This document shows, piece by piece, positions 17,820 to 26,893 of a stretch of DNA of 64,000 nucleotides. Location: contig NZ_JRHN01000044.1 in NCBI RefSeq assembly GCF_001299635.1, positions 62,001 through 126,000 of the forward strand. The letters are read 5' to 3'. The notes beneath the pieces were generated by a model. It was given only the letters and a program-made list of their open reading frames with translations. It was not told the DNA's origin and searched no databases. The first letter of the stretch is position 1. Each line of letters starts with the position of its first letter. This DNA is from Clostridioides difficile. Lineage in GTDB: Bacteria; Bacillota; Clostridia; Peptostreptococcales; Peptostreptococcaceae. Position numbers and translations under genes: made by a program.

Positions 17820-19028
17820 TTACTCACAAAATGGAAAGAATTCTTTTGTAAGATTTTGAGGATATACAGATATAAAAACAAAATCATAGTCTTGAGACTT
17901 TGCATATTCCAAAATATCTCCATCATAATATCTAGGGTCTATCATATCTATAGTTGAACAAACAGAAGAAAAGAATGCGGCTGTTGGTACAATTAAAGAG
18001 TCTTTAACAAATAGCACTTTTAATCCTTCTGGATTTTCTATATTTTTTATTTTAACTAATGGTCTATTTCCCAATAAATAAGTAAAATACTTATCAGATT
18101 GACCATCCATTAAATTAAGGTCTGCATTAAAAGGATATGACAATATCAGACTCTCTTCAAACCTTCCTTTTAATTCAAATTTCTGTGACTTAGAATCTGT
18201 ATAATAAGTATAATCAGTCTTAAATTTAGGATAAATCAATGTAAAATCATCTATACCACCATACAAAATACCAGTCTTTCTTCCCATAGAACCAAGAAAT
18301 GATTTAGGGTATACAATTGAATTATAATTATCCTTATCTCTATAATAATGATTTTCATCTAAATTCATACTGTATTTTTTATTAAGTTGTTCAACTAGTT
18401 CACCAAACGCCCAAAAAGAAGTTTCTACTTTCCAGTGATGGTCTGTTTTAAAAAATAAATCATCTTTTGGAATGCCACTTTTTAAAATACTTTCCCTAAA
18501 ATCAATATAGTCGACATTGTACTTTTTTAGTTGATTTAAAAAATTATCTGCAGTCTCATTACTATAAGAATAAGGTATCCCTTTTGGAAATTTTGTCACT
18601 CCTTTTATATATTTATCTGGAGTCATTAAATAAACTAATTTAGTGTTTTGTTTGTTCATCTCCTCAGAGAATTTTCTCACCCTATCTGCTAGTACTCCAA
18701 CTTGATTTGGAGCTTTAGCAAAATATGTATAATGCATCTTCCCAGAAGTATCCTTTACAACACTAAACTTTGAAAACTCATTTTTACCCATTAGCTTTTG
18801 TAAATATCCATAAGTTTCAATAAATGTGTTTTTATATATTACTTTATCATTTACGGTATTATCAATAGATGATATTGTATCTTTTAGACTACTTTTCTCA
18901 GCAACTGAATTTTTTATTTCCTGTATCATATCTTTTCCAGAATAACAAATATTAAAGATAGAGAAAGCGAATAAAACAATTAAGAATATGATTGCTGTTA
19001 TTAATCTTACTTTAAAAAATCTATTCAT
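17820..19028 (-). CDS. ccsI: DHHW-type SGNH-like protein of the cellulose acetylation pair
   Basis: A 402-residue protein with one N-terminal membrane anchor (about residues 8-27) and an extracellular AlgX/AlgJ/DltD-like SGNH hydrolase-fold domain. The DHHW motif is at 196-199 within FFKTDHHWKVETSFWAFGEL, and the candidate nucleophile Ser344 is in LFVKDSLIVP, giving the Ser/Asp/His set of this family. It would receive acetyl groups from the MBOAT protein encoded just upstream and place them on the exported polysaccharide. Last gene of the ccs operon, 15 bases after ccsH. GGGGG lies before ATG 19028. The catalytic role is inferred from family knowledge. Confidence 0.85.
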   Translation of the reverse strand: MNRFFKVRLITAIIFLIVLFAFSIFNICYSGKDMIQEIKNSVAEKSSLKDTISSIDNTVNDKVIYKNTFIETYGYLQKLMGKNEFSKFSVVKDTSGKMHYTYFAKAPNQVGVLADRVRKFSEEMNKQNTKLVYLMTPDKYIKGVTKFPKGIPYSYSNETADNFLNQLKKYNVDYIDFRESILKSGIPKDDLFFKTDHHWKVETSFWAFGELVEQLNKKYSMNLDENHYYRDKDNYNSIVYPKSFLGSMGRKTGILYGGIDDFTLIYPKFKTDYTYYTDSKSQKFELKGRFEESLILSYPFNADLNLMDGQSDKYFTYLLGNRPLVKIKNIENPEGLKVLFVKDSLIVPTAAFFSSVCSTIDMIDPRYYDGDILEYAKSQDYDFVFISVYPQNLTKEFFPFCE

Positions 19029-19043
19029 ACTTTTCCCCCTTAA

Positions 19044-20462
19044 CTAAAAATTAAAATAAATAAATGGATTATAGCTTCCAGTTACTAAATATGTCACAGA
19101 AATAAAGAATAATAAAATTGCCGATATTGGATAAAACACATTAAATAGCATACTGTATTTAGCCTGTTCAACAACAAACTTATTGATTTTCTTCGCAATA
19201 GGCATGCTAAAAATAAATGCAAATATAAAGAAAATCCAATATTCTTTCAAAAACATATATGTATAATCACTCCATATGGCTCCATTTCCTCCAAACATAG
19301 CTTTAAAATAATTATATGCTTCTTTTAAATTAGGTGACCTAAATAATACCCACCCAAAATTAACTACTAATAACGTGTAAACATGCTTTATAAAATTACG
19401 ATTTTCAATTTTTTCAAGCATTATAAATCTCTCTATAATTAAGAAAACAAAATTTAAAATTCCCCATATTACAAATGTCCATTCTGCTCCATGCCATATT
19501 CCAGTAAATAACCATACTATAAACATATTTCTAATCATAATATCTTTATTTGCCACTCTAGAACCTCCAAGCGGAAAATAGATATAACTCTTAAACCACA
19601 TTCCTAAAGAAATATGCCACCTTCTCCAAAATTCAGTAATTGATTTTGATATATATGGATAATTAAAGTTTTCTTCAAATTTAAATCCAAACATAAGACC
19701 TAGACCTATAGCCATATCTGAGTAAGCAGAAAAGTCAAAGAATATTTGTAGGGTATAAGCTATGGAACCAAGCCATGCAAGTGATGTAGCTATTTCTCCT
19801 TGACTATTCATGGTATAAATATAGTCTGCTACTATAGCCATATTATTTGAAATTAATACTTTTTTACCTAGACCTGTTATAAACCTACAAGTCCCAATGG
19901 AAAACTTGTTCCAAGTTTCTTTTCTATTATGAATTTGTTCTGCTACACTTTCATATCTAACTATAGGCCCTGCTATTAATTGTGGAAAAAAAGCTATATA
20001 AAGCCCCACATAAAAAGGATTCTTTTGAACATCTCCATGTCTACGATAAACATCTATAACGTAAGACATCCCTTGAAATGTGAAGAATGAAATTCCTATA
20101 GGTAAAACAATACTAGGTATAGTCAACTCAGTATTAATAAGTTCACTAATATTTCTTAGCGCAAAAGCTAGGTATTTAAATATAAATAAAACACCTATAT
20201 TATATACACACATTAAAACTAAAAAAACTTTTACTTTTATTTTACTTTCCCTATATCTATCTACTAGTAAACCAAATATGTAATTCACTATTATAGAAGC
20301 TACCATAATAACAACAAATTTCGGTTCTCCCCAAGCATAAAAAAATAGACTAACAACAAGCAATATCATATTTTGTATAGTTCGATTAAATCTAAACATA
20401 TAATACAATACTAAAGTTATTGGCAGGAAATAAAATAAAAAAATTAAGCTTGAAAATAACAC
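19044..20462 (-). CDS. ccsH: MBOAT-family O-acyltransferase of the cellulose operon
   Basis: A 472-residue polytopic membrane enzyme of the AlgI/WssH branch of MBOAT proteins. Signature parts are FQGMSYVIDVYR, IAGPIVRYESV, FWRRWHISLGMWFKSYIYFPLGGS and LFTGIWHGAEWTFVIWG, which holds the catalytic His. About ten or more membrane segments. It moves acetyl groups across the membrane for O-acetylation of the glucan together with CcsI. The GTG at 20462 is chosen because GGAGG lies 7 bases before it; the in-frame TTG at 20468 is only one base from that site. Separated from ccsB by about 17 bases. Confidence 0.9.
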   Translation of the reverse strand: MLFSSLIFLFYFLPITLVLYYMFRFNRTIQNMILLVVSLFFYAWGEPKFVVIMVASIIVNYIFGLLVDRYRESKIKVKVFLVLMCVYNIGVLFIFKYLAFALRNISELINTELTIPSIVLPIGISFFTFQGMSYVIDVYRRHGDVQKNPFYVGLYIAFFPQLIAGPIVRYESVAEQIHNRKETWNKFSIGTCRFITGLGKKVLISNNMAIVADYIYTMNSQGEIATSLAWLGSIAYTLQIFFDFSAYSDMAIGLGLMFGFKFEENFNYPYISKSITEFWRRWHISLGMWFKSYIYFPLGGSRVANKDIMIRNMFIVWLFTGIWHGAEWTFVIWGILNFVFLIIERFIMLEKIENRNFIKHVYTLLVVNFGWVLFRSPNLKEAYNYFKAMFGGNGAIWSDYTYMFLKEYWIFFIFAFIFSMPIAKKINKFVVEQAKYSMLFNVFYPISAILLFFISVTYLVTGSYNPFIYFNF

Positions 20463-20479
20463 ACTCAAACCTCCTCTCT

Positions 20480-21556
20480 CTACTTAGTTTTTGAGCGTTT
20501 TTTCCAATACAAATATATTCCAAAACATATTATTACTAAAGATATAAATAAAATTTGAATAAATATTATAATATTGTTCATAAAGTTTATCTTTTTCATA
20601 TCTTGTACTGTTGGTGATTGTTTAGGAGATACTAATGTATATGGAACACCATCTTTATCTTTTTGATTAATACTCCAAGACTGAGTCAATTTTATTTTCT
20701 TTCCAATTTTAAATTTCTCATCAACATTAACTTGTAAAATAATTTGTTCTGGTTTAGCTTTATTACTTAATGTTAATTTACCTGTTTGAGATATATTTAC
20801 ATTATCTTGTTTTTCAGTAAGAGAATACTTAATTTTTGAATTACTTTCAAGACCTAGCACCTCGTACTGACTTATACTTTGACCCAATACAGGTATTTGT
20901 ACTTCTTCATCACCAATTATTTTAATGTTATGCAAAGATTCTAACTGCTCCTCAACCAATAAAGATAACTTTTTTATAGCAATAACATTATGTTCTTCAT
21001 CAGATGGGATAAATGTAATCCCCCAACTGACAACATTTGATAGCATATTTGAATCCAGTAATATATTATCCTTATCATTTATAAAACTATTAAAATTCAC
21101 ATAGATTTTACCATCAAACTCTCCTGGCACTTCTATACATCCATCTTTTATTCTATCTGAATATATTATATTTTTATCTTCAAAAAATACTTCACTTCCT
21201 TCTTTTAACCTAAACTCAAGCATATTCTTACTTTGTATACTTAAATTTATTCTTTGAGAACTTTTGTTTTTATTTTGAATCTCAATATAAAAATTATGGT
21301 ACATACTCCAATTTTCTTTTATATTTTGATAAATATATAAATAATGTTCCTTATCATTTTTAGAACTATCTGTTTCTATTTTTATACTTCTATCTTCATG
21401 TATAATCTTAGAACTTAGGTCATTATCTATCTTCTTAAAAGATAAATCTAATATTTTGTCACTCATTGCTGAACTTATAAAAGTAGCATTTATTAAAAAA
21501 ACAAACACCAAAATAAGATATTTCACAGAACAAAAAAACACTTTTAAAGTCTTCAT
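20480..21556 (-). CDS. ccsB: Membrane-anchored extracellular subunit of the cellulose synthase complex
   Basis: A 358-residue protein with a signal/anchor helix at about 10-27 and a C-terminal membrane helix at about 325-347 followed by a basic tail; the region between is outside the cell. The N-terminal half (IYQNIKENWSMYHNFYIEIQN, then GEFDGKIYVNFNSF and NVVSWGITFIPSD) has the look of a jelly-roll carbohydrate-binding module; the second part (SKIKYSLTEKQDNVNISQTGKLTL) looks like a beta-sandwich. It has no readable sequence match to Gram-negative BcsB, but its place directly after ccsA and the two-anchor layout suggest an equivalent role in guiding the glucan. Start at 21556 has AGGAGA 6 bases upstream; longer in-frame openings reach into ccsA and are unlikely. 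Confidence 0.75.
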   Translation of the reverse strand: MKTLKVFFCSVKYLILVFVFLINATFISSAMSDKILDLSFKKIDNDLSSKIIHEDRSIKIETDSSKNDKEHYLYIYQNIKENWSMYHNFYIEIQNKNKSSQRINLSIQSKNMLEFRLKEGSEVFFEDKNIIYSDRIKDGCIEVPGEFDGKIYVNFNSFINDKDNILLDSNMLSNVVSWGITFIPSDEEHNVIAIKKLSLLVEEQLESLHNIKIIGDEEVQIPVLGQSISQYEVLGLESNSKIKYSLTEKQDNVNISQTGKLTLSNKAKPEQIILQVNVDEKFKIGKKIKLTQSWSINQKDKDGVPYTLVSPKQSPTVQDMKKINFMNNIIIFIQILFISLVIICFGIYLYWKKRSKTK

Positions 21557-21566
21557 CTCATCTCTC

Positions 21567-23882
21567 CTAAATATATTCCATGGGTTCAAACTCATCATTA
21601 CTCTGTTCTTTCTTTTTACTAGGTTCTGAAACAACAACTGTCTTATTTTGTAATATCCAATCCATCATTTCATTTCTTAAAAAGAAATTTTGCATTATAC
21701 TGTCAATGTTATTTACTTTATATAAAATACCTCTTTCATCGGTTTTGCCCTCACATAAATCACATTCTAACACAATATTTTCATTAATTTCCAATGTTAC
21801 TTCTTTAGGATAAATATTTTTATTCTCAAAATTTAATAATACATATTGATAATTAAAGTTTACCATTCTTAATTTGCCTATATTTTCCACATCCATATGA
21901 AAATTCATATTGATTCTTGGACTTCTTCGTGATAATGTTCTAGCTTTTTCAATACGTTTTTTTACATTAATTTGCAAGTCATCAAAGAAACCTAGTTGAT
22001 TAGATATTGTCATTGGTAAAGTAGGTATTCTATCATGAACAATACACATCCAGTTATCTACTTCATTATCTTCAATATGTGTAATATAGGCTGCATATTT
22101 CCATTTTGAACTTACTTCTACAACATTAACAATCTTTGCTTTCATATTAGCTATATACGTCTCATTTCCTGATTTTTCTCTAAACTCTACTTCAAACTCT
22201 TTTTCTGGACAAATATATTCTGGCTTATCTAACAAAAATGCAAATCCATTTTCTGATATATCGATTGTCTTTGAAGAAAGTATATAAGAATTTTGCTTTA
22301 ACTTAAATTCAATTTCAGCAACATAACGCTCAGACTTTCTTAATTGTTGTCTTCCTGATATAAATAAAGTAGCCATAACAAGATTGAAAAGATTTCCTAT
22401 TAGCCAAAACAAGACGACTGAATATGTCATTGAACCTATTTTAAATATTGATATAAACATTTTTAAAATTCCTATTATAGATAACACTATATAAATAAAA
22501 TACGGGATACCCTGTAAAAACTTATACATTTTATTTTCTTCTAACTTATTCTTATTTGTGACTGAAAATTTATTTTTGGATATTGCAAACGTTTCGAGTA
22601 TCACTGATGGCATTAAAGACTGAAACATTATAGTTTCATATATATTGGTCCATCTAGTATTTCTTATGTTTTGAGAAAATATTTTAAGAGATAAACTACT
22701 TAGAATATACATAGGTAACCAAAATACCAATACTTGAAGTAGTGTACATTTTACTACAATCACATTAAATACAGAAAATAATATAGGTGCCATTATATAT
22801 ACAAATCGTTTTATACTTGCATACCAATAAGTAATTGAAGAAATATAACTTATTTTCTGCCAAAAACCTAAACCTCTCCTAAATAAAATATTTAGTCGTC
22901 TACCAGTTTGTATACACCCACGTGCCCATCTTTCACGTTGTTTAATAAGACTTTTTAAGTCAGTAGGAGATAGACCTGATGCATGTACTTCTGGAATAGC
23001 ATAACATCTATACCCCTTGCTTTGAATTAATATACCTGTTGCAAAATCTTCTGTAATGGAATTAGTATAAAATCCATCAACTTCTTCTAAAGCTTCTCTT
23101 GAAATAACAGTATTACTACCACCATAAATTACAGAATTTGTTCTGTTTCTAGCCAACTGAATATCTCTATAAAAATAATCCTGCTCATTTGGAATTCTAC
23201 CTTCAGAATGCAGATTAAATTGAAATAAATCTGGATTATAAAAGCTTTGTGGCGTTTGCACAAAACCAACTTTTTCATACTCCTCTTCTTTTCCATCTTT
23301 TTTAGCTTGCTCATTTTTCAAAAAGTATGGTATTGTAGCAATCAAGAAATCATGCATTGGTATCATATCTGCATCAAATGTAACAATCAAAGGAGAATTT
23401 GTATGTTTCATTGCATTATTTAAATTCCCAGCTTTTGCTCCTTCTCTTTCCGTTCTAGTTATATAATTAACCCCCATTTTTTCTGCTAGAATACGCATTT
23501 CTTCACGATTTCCATCATCACATATGTATATATGTACCTTTTTCTTATCTGGATATTGCATATGGATACATCCATTTATAGTTTTTCTCACTAAATCAAC
23601 AGATTCGTTATATGTTGCAACGAATACATCCACATGTGTATAAAGCTCTTCACTTATAATTGGCTTTTCAGGACACTCAATATTTGACATACCATAATAA
23701 TGGACAAACATTTCCATCATTCCTAGTATCTCTACAAAAAGAAGTATTATAGCGCATATTAATGCAAACATCCCCTCTTCTTTAGGCACTGTATAAAAAA
23801 TTCTCCAAAAAATATATATGATATTAGTAATGATAGTTAAAGTTATAAGTATTTTCTTTGAATTTTTTTTCACAAAAATCAT
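21567..23882 (-). CDS. ccsA: Cellulose synthase catalytic subunit with PilZ domain
   Basis: A 771-residue membrane glycosyltransferase (GT2) that polymerises UDP-glucose into beta-1,4-glucan and passes it through the membrane. Two helices lie at about 11-60. Catalytic motifs: CDDGN (121-125), FDADM (169-173, the DxD), ITEDF (276-280, the TED base) and KQRERW (314-319, acceptor site). Further membrane helices lie at about 362-510. A PilZ domain begins at Arg511 with RxxxR (511-515) and DISENG (541-546), so c-di-GMP binding is expected. A further ~110-residue C-terminal stretch with RRSPR resembles a second, degenerate PilZ-like module. Start ATG overlaps the ccsZ stop codon (ATGA). Confidence 0.93.
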   Translation of the reverse strand: MIFVKKNSKKILITLTIITNIIYIFWRIFYTVPKEEGMFALICAIILLFVEILGMMEMFVHYYGMSNIECPEKPIISEELYTHVDVFVATYNESVDLVRKTINGCIHMQYPDKKKVHIYICDDGNREEMRILAEKMGVNYITRTEREGAKAGNLNNAMKHTNSPLIVTFDADMIPMHDFLIATIPYFLKNEQAKKDGKEEEYEKVGFVQTPQSFYNPDLFQFNLHSEGRIPNEQDYFYRDIQLARNRTNSVIYGGSNTVISREALEEVDGFYTNSITEDFATGILIQSKGYRCYAIPEVHASGLSPTDLKSLIKQRERWARGCIQTGRRLNILFRRGLGFWQKISYISSITYWYASIKRFVYIMAPILFSVFNVIVVKCTLLQVLVFWLPMYILSSLSLKIFSQNIRNTRWTNIYETIMFQSLMPSVILETFAISKNKFSVTNKNKLEENKMYKFLQGIPYFIYIVLSIIGILKMFISIFKIGSMTYSVVLFWLIGNLFNLVMATLFISGRQQLRKSERYVAEIEFKLKQNSYILSSKTIDISENGFAFLLDKPEYICPEKEFEVEFREKSGNETYIANMKAKIVNVVEVSSKWKYAAYITHIEDNEVDNWMCIVHDRIPTLPMTISNQLGFFDDLQINVKKRIEKARTLSRRSPRINMNFHMDVENIGKLRMVNFNYQYVLLNFENKNIYPKEVTLEINENIVLECDLCEGKTDERGILYKVNNIDSIMQNFFLRNEMMDWILQNKTVVVSEPSKKKEQSNDEFEPMEYI

Positions 23883-24883
23883 CTCTTTTCTATTAATGAA
23901 TTTAACATATCTTTATCCCAAGTCCCTTCAGTTTGATTATATATTCCAAATCCAGAAGCAAGCTCCCAATAAGCCCATGAAAAATTTCTTTTTTCAGCCT
24001 CTTTTCTTACAGCTTTTACCCAAGCTTTTCTTGAAGCTTCTGGTGCTTCTTTTGTTATTCCAAATTCACCCAGAAAAACCTTTACTTTATTTTTATTTGC
24101 CCAATTTTCCACAATATCAAACCTTTTTCTTATATACTCCATTTGTTCATCGGTTCCTTCCCAAGTAATATTGCTCAAGTGTTCAAAGCCCTTGTGGTAT
24201 ATATTTCCTTGGAATGCAAAATCATTTGGCTCATAATAGTGAAAAGAAACTACTATATTAGAATCTTTAGGAATATTTAATTCATTTAAATAATCAATTT
24301 GATAGAAATTGTATGGTCCAACTATAATGGTTCTTTTAGGGTTAGTTTTTCTAATTATATTTACTGCTTCTTTAATGTATTCATTTAATAACTGTGAAGA
24401 TAGGTTTTCTTTAGGCTCATTTAACAATTCAAATACCAATCTTTTATCGTATCTTTGGTATCTATTAGCTATCTGTTGCCATATTTTTAAAAACTTATCT
24501 TTATTAACTTCTGGTTCTTTCATAATTTCCTCAAAATGATGCAAATCCAACACAACTATTAAATCTTTATCCAACGCATAGTTTATATATCCATCAATTT
24601 TCTTAAAAAATTCCTCATCAATTTTAAAATCTTTAGAAGTTGATGTATAATCAGAAAACCTTACAGGTATACGTACTGTATCAAAACCTGCATTTTTTAT
24701 ATCATCAAAAAATTTATTTGACATTTTTACATCCCAAGGAAAATCTTTGGGTGATTCTAGTGCATTACCTATATTTATGCCTCGTTGCATCGTGACTGTA
24801 TCACTATTTCCTCTTATTATAAAATAAAACCAAACAAACACTATACTTAAAAAACATATTATAATAACACCTATTCTTTTTAT
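23879..24883 (-). CDS. ccsZ: GH5 endo-beta-1,4-glucanase of the cellulose operon
   Basis: A glycoside hydrolase family 5 cellulase expected to trim the nascent glucan outside the cell. Motifs: RGINIGNALE at the N-terminus, DTVRIPVRF, LDLHHF, the acid/base Glu in FELLNEPK, the HYYEP block and the nucleophile Glu in VFLGEFGITK. First gene of ccsZABHI. The start is unusual: no ATG, GTG or TTG in frame has a ribosome binding site. GTG at 24841 falls inside the membrane helix and lacks one. Reading on upstream gives a normal signal/anchor (Lys-Arg then IGVIIICFLSIV) that begins at an ATA codon (24881-24883), 6 bases after GGGGGAG. I take ATA as the likely start (334 residues), which is inference. 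Confidence 0.88.
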   Translation of the reverse strand: MKRIGVIIICFLSIVFVWFYFIIRGNSDTVTMQRGINIGNALESPKDFPWDVKMSNKFFDDIKNAGFDTVRIPVRFSDYTSTSKDFKIDEEFFKKIDGYINYALDKDLIVVLDLHHFEEIMKEPEVNKDKFLKIWQQIANRYQRYDKRLVFELLNEPKENLSSQLLNEYIKEAVNIIRKTNPKRTIIVGPYNFYQIDYLNELNIPKDSNIVVSFHYYEPNDFAFQGNIYHKGFEHLSNITWEGTDEQMEYIRKRFDIVENWANKNKVKVFLGEFGITKEAPEASRKAWVKAVRKEAEKRNFSWAYWELASGFGIYNQTEGTWDKDMLNSLIEKR

Positions 24884-24923
24884 CTTACTCTCCCCCTAAC
24901 AATATTATTTTCTACATAATATT

Positions 24924-24956
24924 ATGCAATCTTTATTATAACAAATTAAATTGCAT
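24924..24956 (-). promoter_or_regulatory. Promoter of the ccs operon with a flanking inverted repeat
   Basis: On the minus strand a TATAAT box (24935-24940) lies between ATGCAAT and ATTGCAT arms (24950-24956 and 24924-24930). The -35 region is weak. The space between the upstream terminator and the coding start (about 140 bases) is too small for a c-di-GMP riboswitch, and none was recognised. Confidence 0.5.
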
Positions 24957-25020
24957 CATGTTATATATAATTATTCTCATTTATAAACTTTACATTGATT
25001 ATAATTTAAAAATACTTGAT

Positions 25021-25085
25021 ACATCTAAAAAAAGGCAGTATATTACTAAATAGTTTTAACTACTTAGTAATACACTGCCTTTTAT
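25021..25085. terminator. Strong terminator between the DUF4091 gene and ccsZ
   Basis: A long near-perfect stem, AAAAGGCAGT (25030-25039) with ACTGCCTTTT (25074-25083) extended inward by TATTACTAA/TTAGTAATA. On the minus strand it runs into seven T. It isolates the ccs operon from the sugar ABC operon. Confidence 0.92.
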
Positions 25086-25089
25086 TTTT

Positions 25090-26838
25090 TTACAATTTAT
25101 CTAATAAATCTAACACTTGTTTTTTAACTTTATCATATCCAAAATTATCAAGTGAATATCCTAGTTCTATGTTTCCAAAACCTTTAATCTCAGCATTTTC
25201 TTTTTTATTTAATAATTCTTGCATAAGTTCAACTTCTATATATTCTCTTCCCTTTTCTTTTTCCAACATAGTAAATAATTCAAAATCTTGTATTCCAAAT
25301 CTTAAATTCTCCATTCTAACACTTCTAACTGGCTTTAAATCTTTTCCAGGATAAACAAAGAACATATCTCCAGCCTTCCAAATAGGGAATTTGTAACTTG
25401 CATCCCTCCAAGGGTCTTCCGTCCATAAATTGTAATCCCATCTTAAAAATCCATCAAGACCAAAATAATAAGTATACCATCCTATTATTCTATTTTCCAC
25501 AAAAGGAGAACTTATAAAACTATTTGGCTTCTCTGGAAAACAGCATACAAACCAAGTTAATATTCCACCCTTATCATTAACCTTTTTCTTTAACTTGTCT
25601 ATATCTTTGTAATTTTGAATAGTAAGTTTTAAGTTTATTGACATATCATCAACTTCATCTTTAGCTCTATCTAAGAAATTTTGGTCATGTGTTGCTGATT
25701 TGTACTTAACTTTATATTCATCTACAGTAGAGTTTATAAACTTGATACACTCTTTTACTACTTCTGGATTATTTGGTTCATCAGCTATCACTCTAACTCT
25801 ATCCCATAACCCACATTCTATTAAGTGATTTAAAACTAATCCTATATATTCTTTTAAATCTCCTGTATTATTTATAAACTTAAATACCTTATCATTTTCA
25901 TCATAATATCTTACTCTTATTGGGTCTTTATAGCCTTCTATAGGGTTTCCAAATTCACCAGCACACCAATTGCCCAACAAACCAAATAAATCTATTTCCT
26001 GAGCCATTTTATGCTTATTAGCTATATTTATATACCTGTCCATACTTTCAAAATTACATTTAATCTTTCCATCTATACCTTTTGAAACACTCACCATATT
26101 GTATTCATATAAGTTTGATGGATTTTTATAAACTTTATAACAACTTTGCCCTGCCCATGGATAATCAGAAACTATCACAGTTGCAACTTTTTCCCCTAAA
26201 GAAGCTAGTTCTTTTAAATAGTTATCAATTATTTCAAAATGGACATCAGACCATAATTCAACTTTATACATTCTGGCTAAACAACTTGGATGTTGCCATA
26301 AATCCAAAAAGAATCTGCTTTCATCTAAAGATTTTAATACAACATTTTTTACTTCCACAGGTACATCAATAGTACAAACTTTTTCTTCATCTTCATATCC
26401 AAAGCTTTTGAATACATCAATACCTATATTAAAGTTATCTTCTGTAAAGTCCTCAGGTACTTGACCTTCAATCCAAAACATTTGAGGTAAATGTTGTTCT
26501 ACTAATACATCTTTATCTCTCAAAATAGCATCATTTACAAATGCCTTTGTATCATCTTGAACATATCCCATTACATTGATACTAAAATCATTTTCTAATT
26601 CATTAGGTACATTTAACTTAAGTCTTACTCTATTTCCAAGACCTTTCCATGATATAGTACTACTTCCATCAATTGTACAATTAAATTCTTCCGTCGCTTT
26701 TAGCATAATTTGAAAAGCAAACTTCTCCCCCTTAGCTACTACAATATCTAAATCTTTAGGTTCCCAAGTCTCAGCTTCTATAACTGAATATTTATTGTGT
26801 TTAAATGTACAATCCTTCAATACATATGAAATCTCCAT
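25090..26838 (-). CDS. DUF4091 protein, putative carbohydrate-active enzyme
   Basis: A 582-residue protein without a signal peptide, so probably cytosolic. Residues about 80-200 form a beta-rich domain; from DLWQHPSCLARMYKVELWSDVHFEIIDNYLKEL onward it follows the TIM-barrel layout of DUF4091 proteins, with LFGLLGNW, VIADEPNNPEVV (an acidic pair at a position typical for glycosidase catalytic residues), ILTWFVCCFPEKPNSF, GWYTYYFGLDGFLRWDYNLW and the closing SVRMENLRFGIQDFELF. DUF4091 proteins are often coupled to sugar or glycan uptake; no activity is established here. Last gene of the ABC sugar operon, 55 bases after the permease gene; RBS GGAGG before ATG 26838. Confidence 0.8.
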   Translation of the reverse strand: MEISYVLKDCTFKHNKYSVIEAETWEPKDLDIVVAKGEKFAFQIMLKATEEFNCTIDGSSTISWKGLGNRVRLKLNVPNELENDFSINVMGYVQDDTKAFVNDAILRDKDVLVEQHLPQMFWIEGQVPEDFTEDNFNIGIDVFKSFGYEDEEKVCTIDVPVEVKNVVLKSLDESRFFLDLWQHPSCLARMYKVELWSDVHFEIIDNYLKELASLGEKVATVIVSDYPWAGQSCYKVYKNPSNLYEYNMVSVSKGIDGKIKCNFESMDRYINIANKHKMAQEIDLFGLLGNWCAGEFGNPIEGYKDPIRVRYYDENDKVFKFINNTGDLKEYIGLVLNHLIECGLWDRVRVIADEPNNPEVVKECIKFINSTVDEYKVKYKSATHDQNFLDRAKDEVDDMSINLKLTIQNYKDIDKLKKKVNDKGGILTWFVCCFPEKPNSFISSPFVENRIIGWYTYYFGLDGFLRWDYNLWTEDPWRDASYKFPIWKAGDMFFVYPGKDLKPVRSVRMENLRFGIQDFELFTMLEKEKGREYIEVELMQELLNKKENAEIKGFGNIELGYSLDNFGYDKVKKQVLDLLDKL

Positions 26839-26893
26839 ATTTTAAACTCCTCCACATCTACATAATTCTATTTTATATTTTAAATTAAAGTAT

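Noticed and set aside
23818-24168. Plus-strand open frame over the ccsA/ccsZ junction
   Set aside because: It is antisense to two well-supported genes with full catalytic motifs and has no domain pattern.
24884-25020. c-di-GMP riboswitch upstream of ccsZ
   Set aside because: Only about 140 bases lie between terminator and start, with promoter elements inside; no GEMM-type conserved core was seen.
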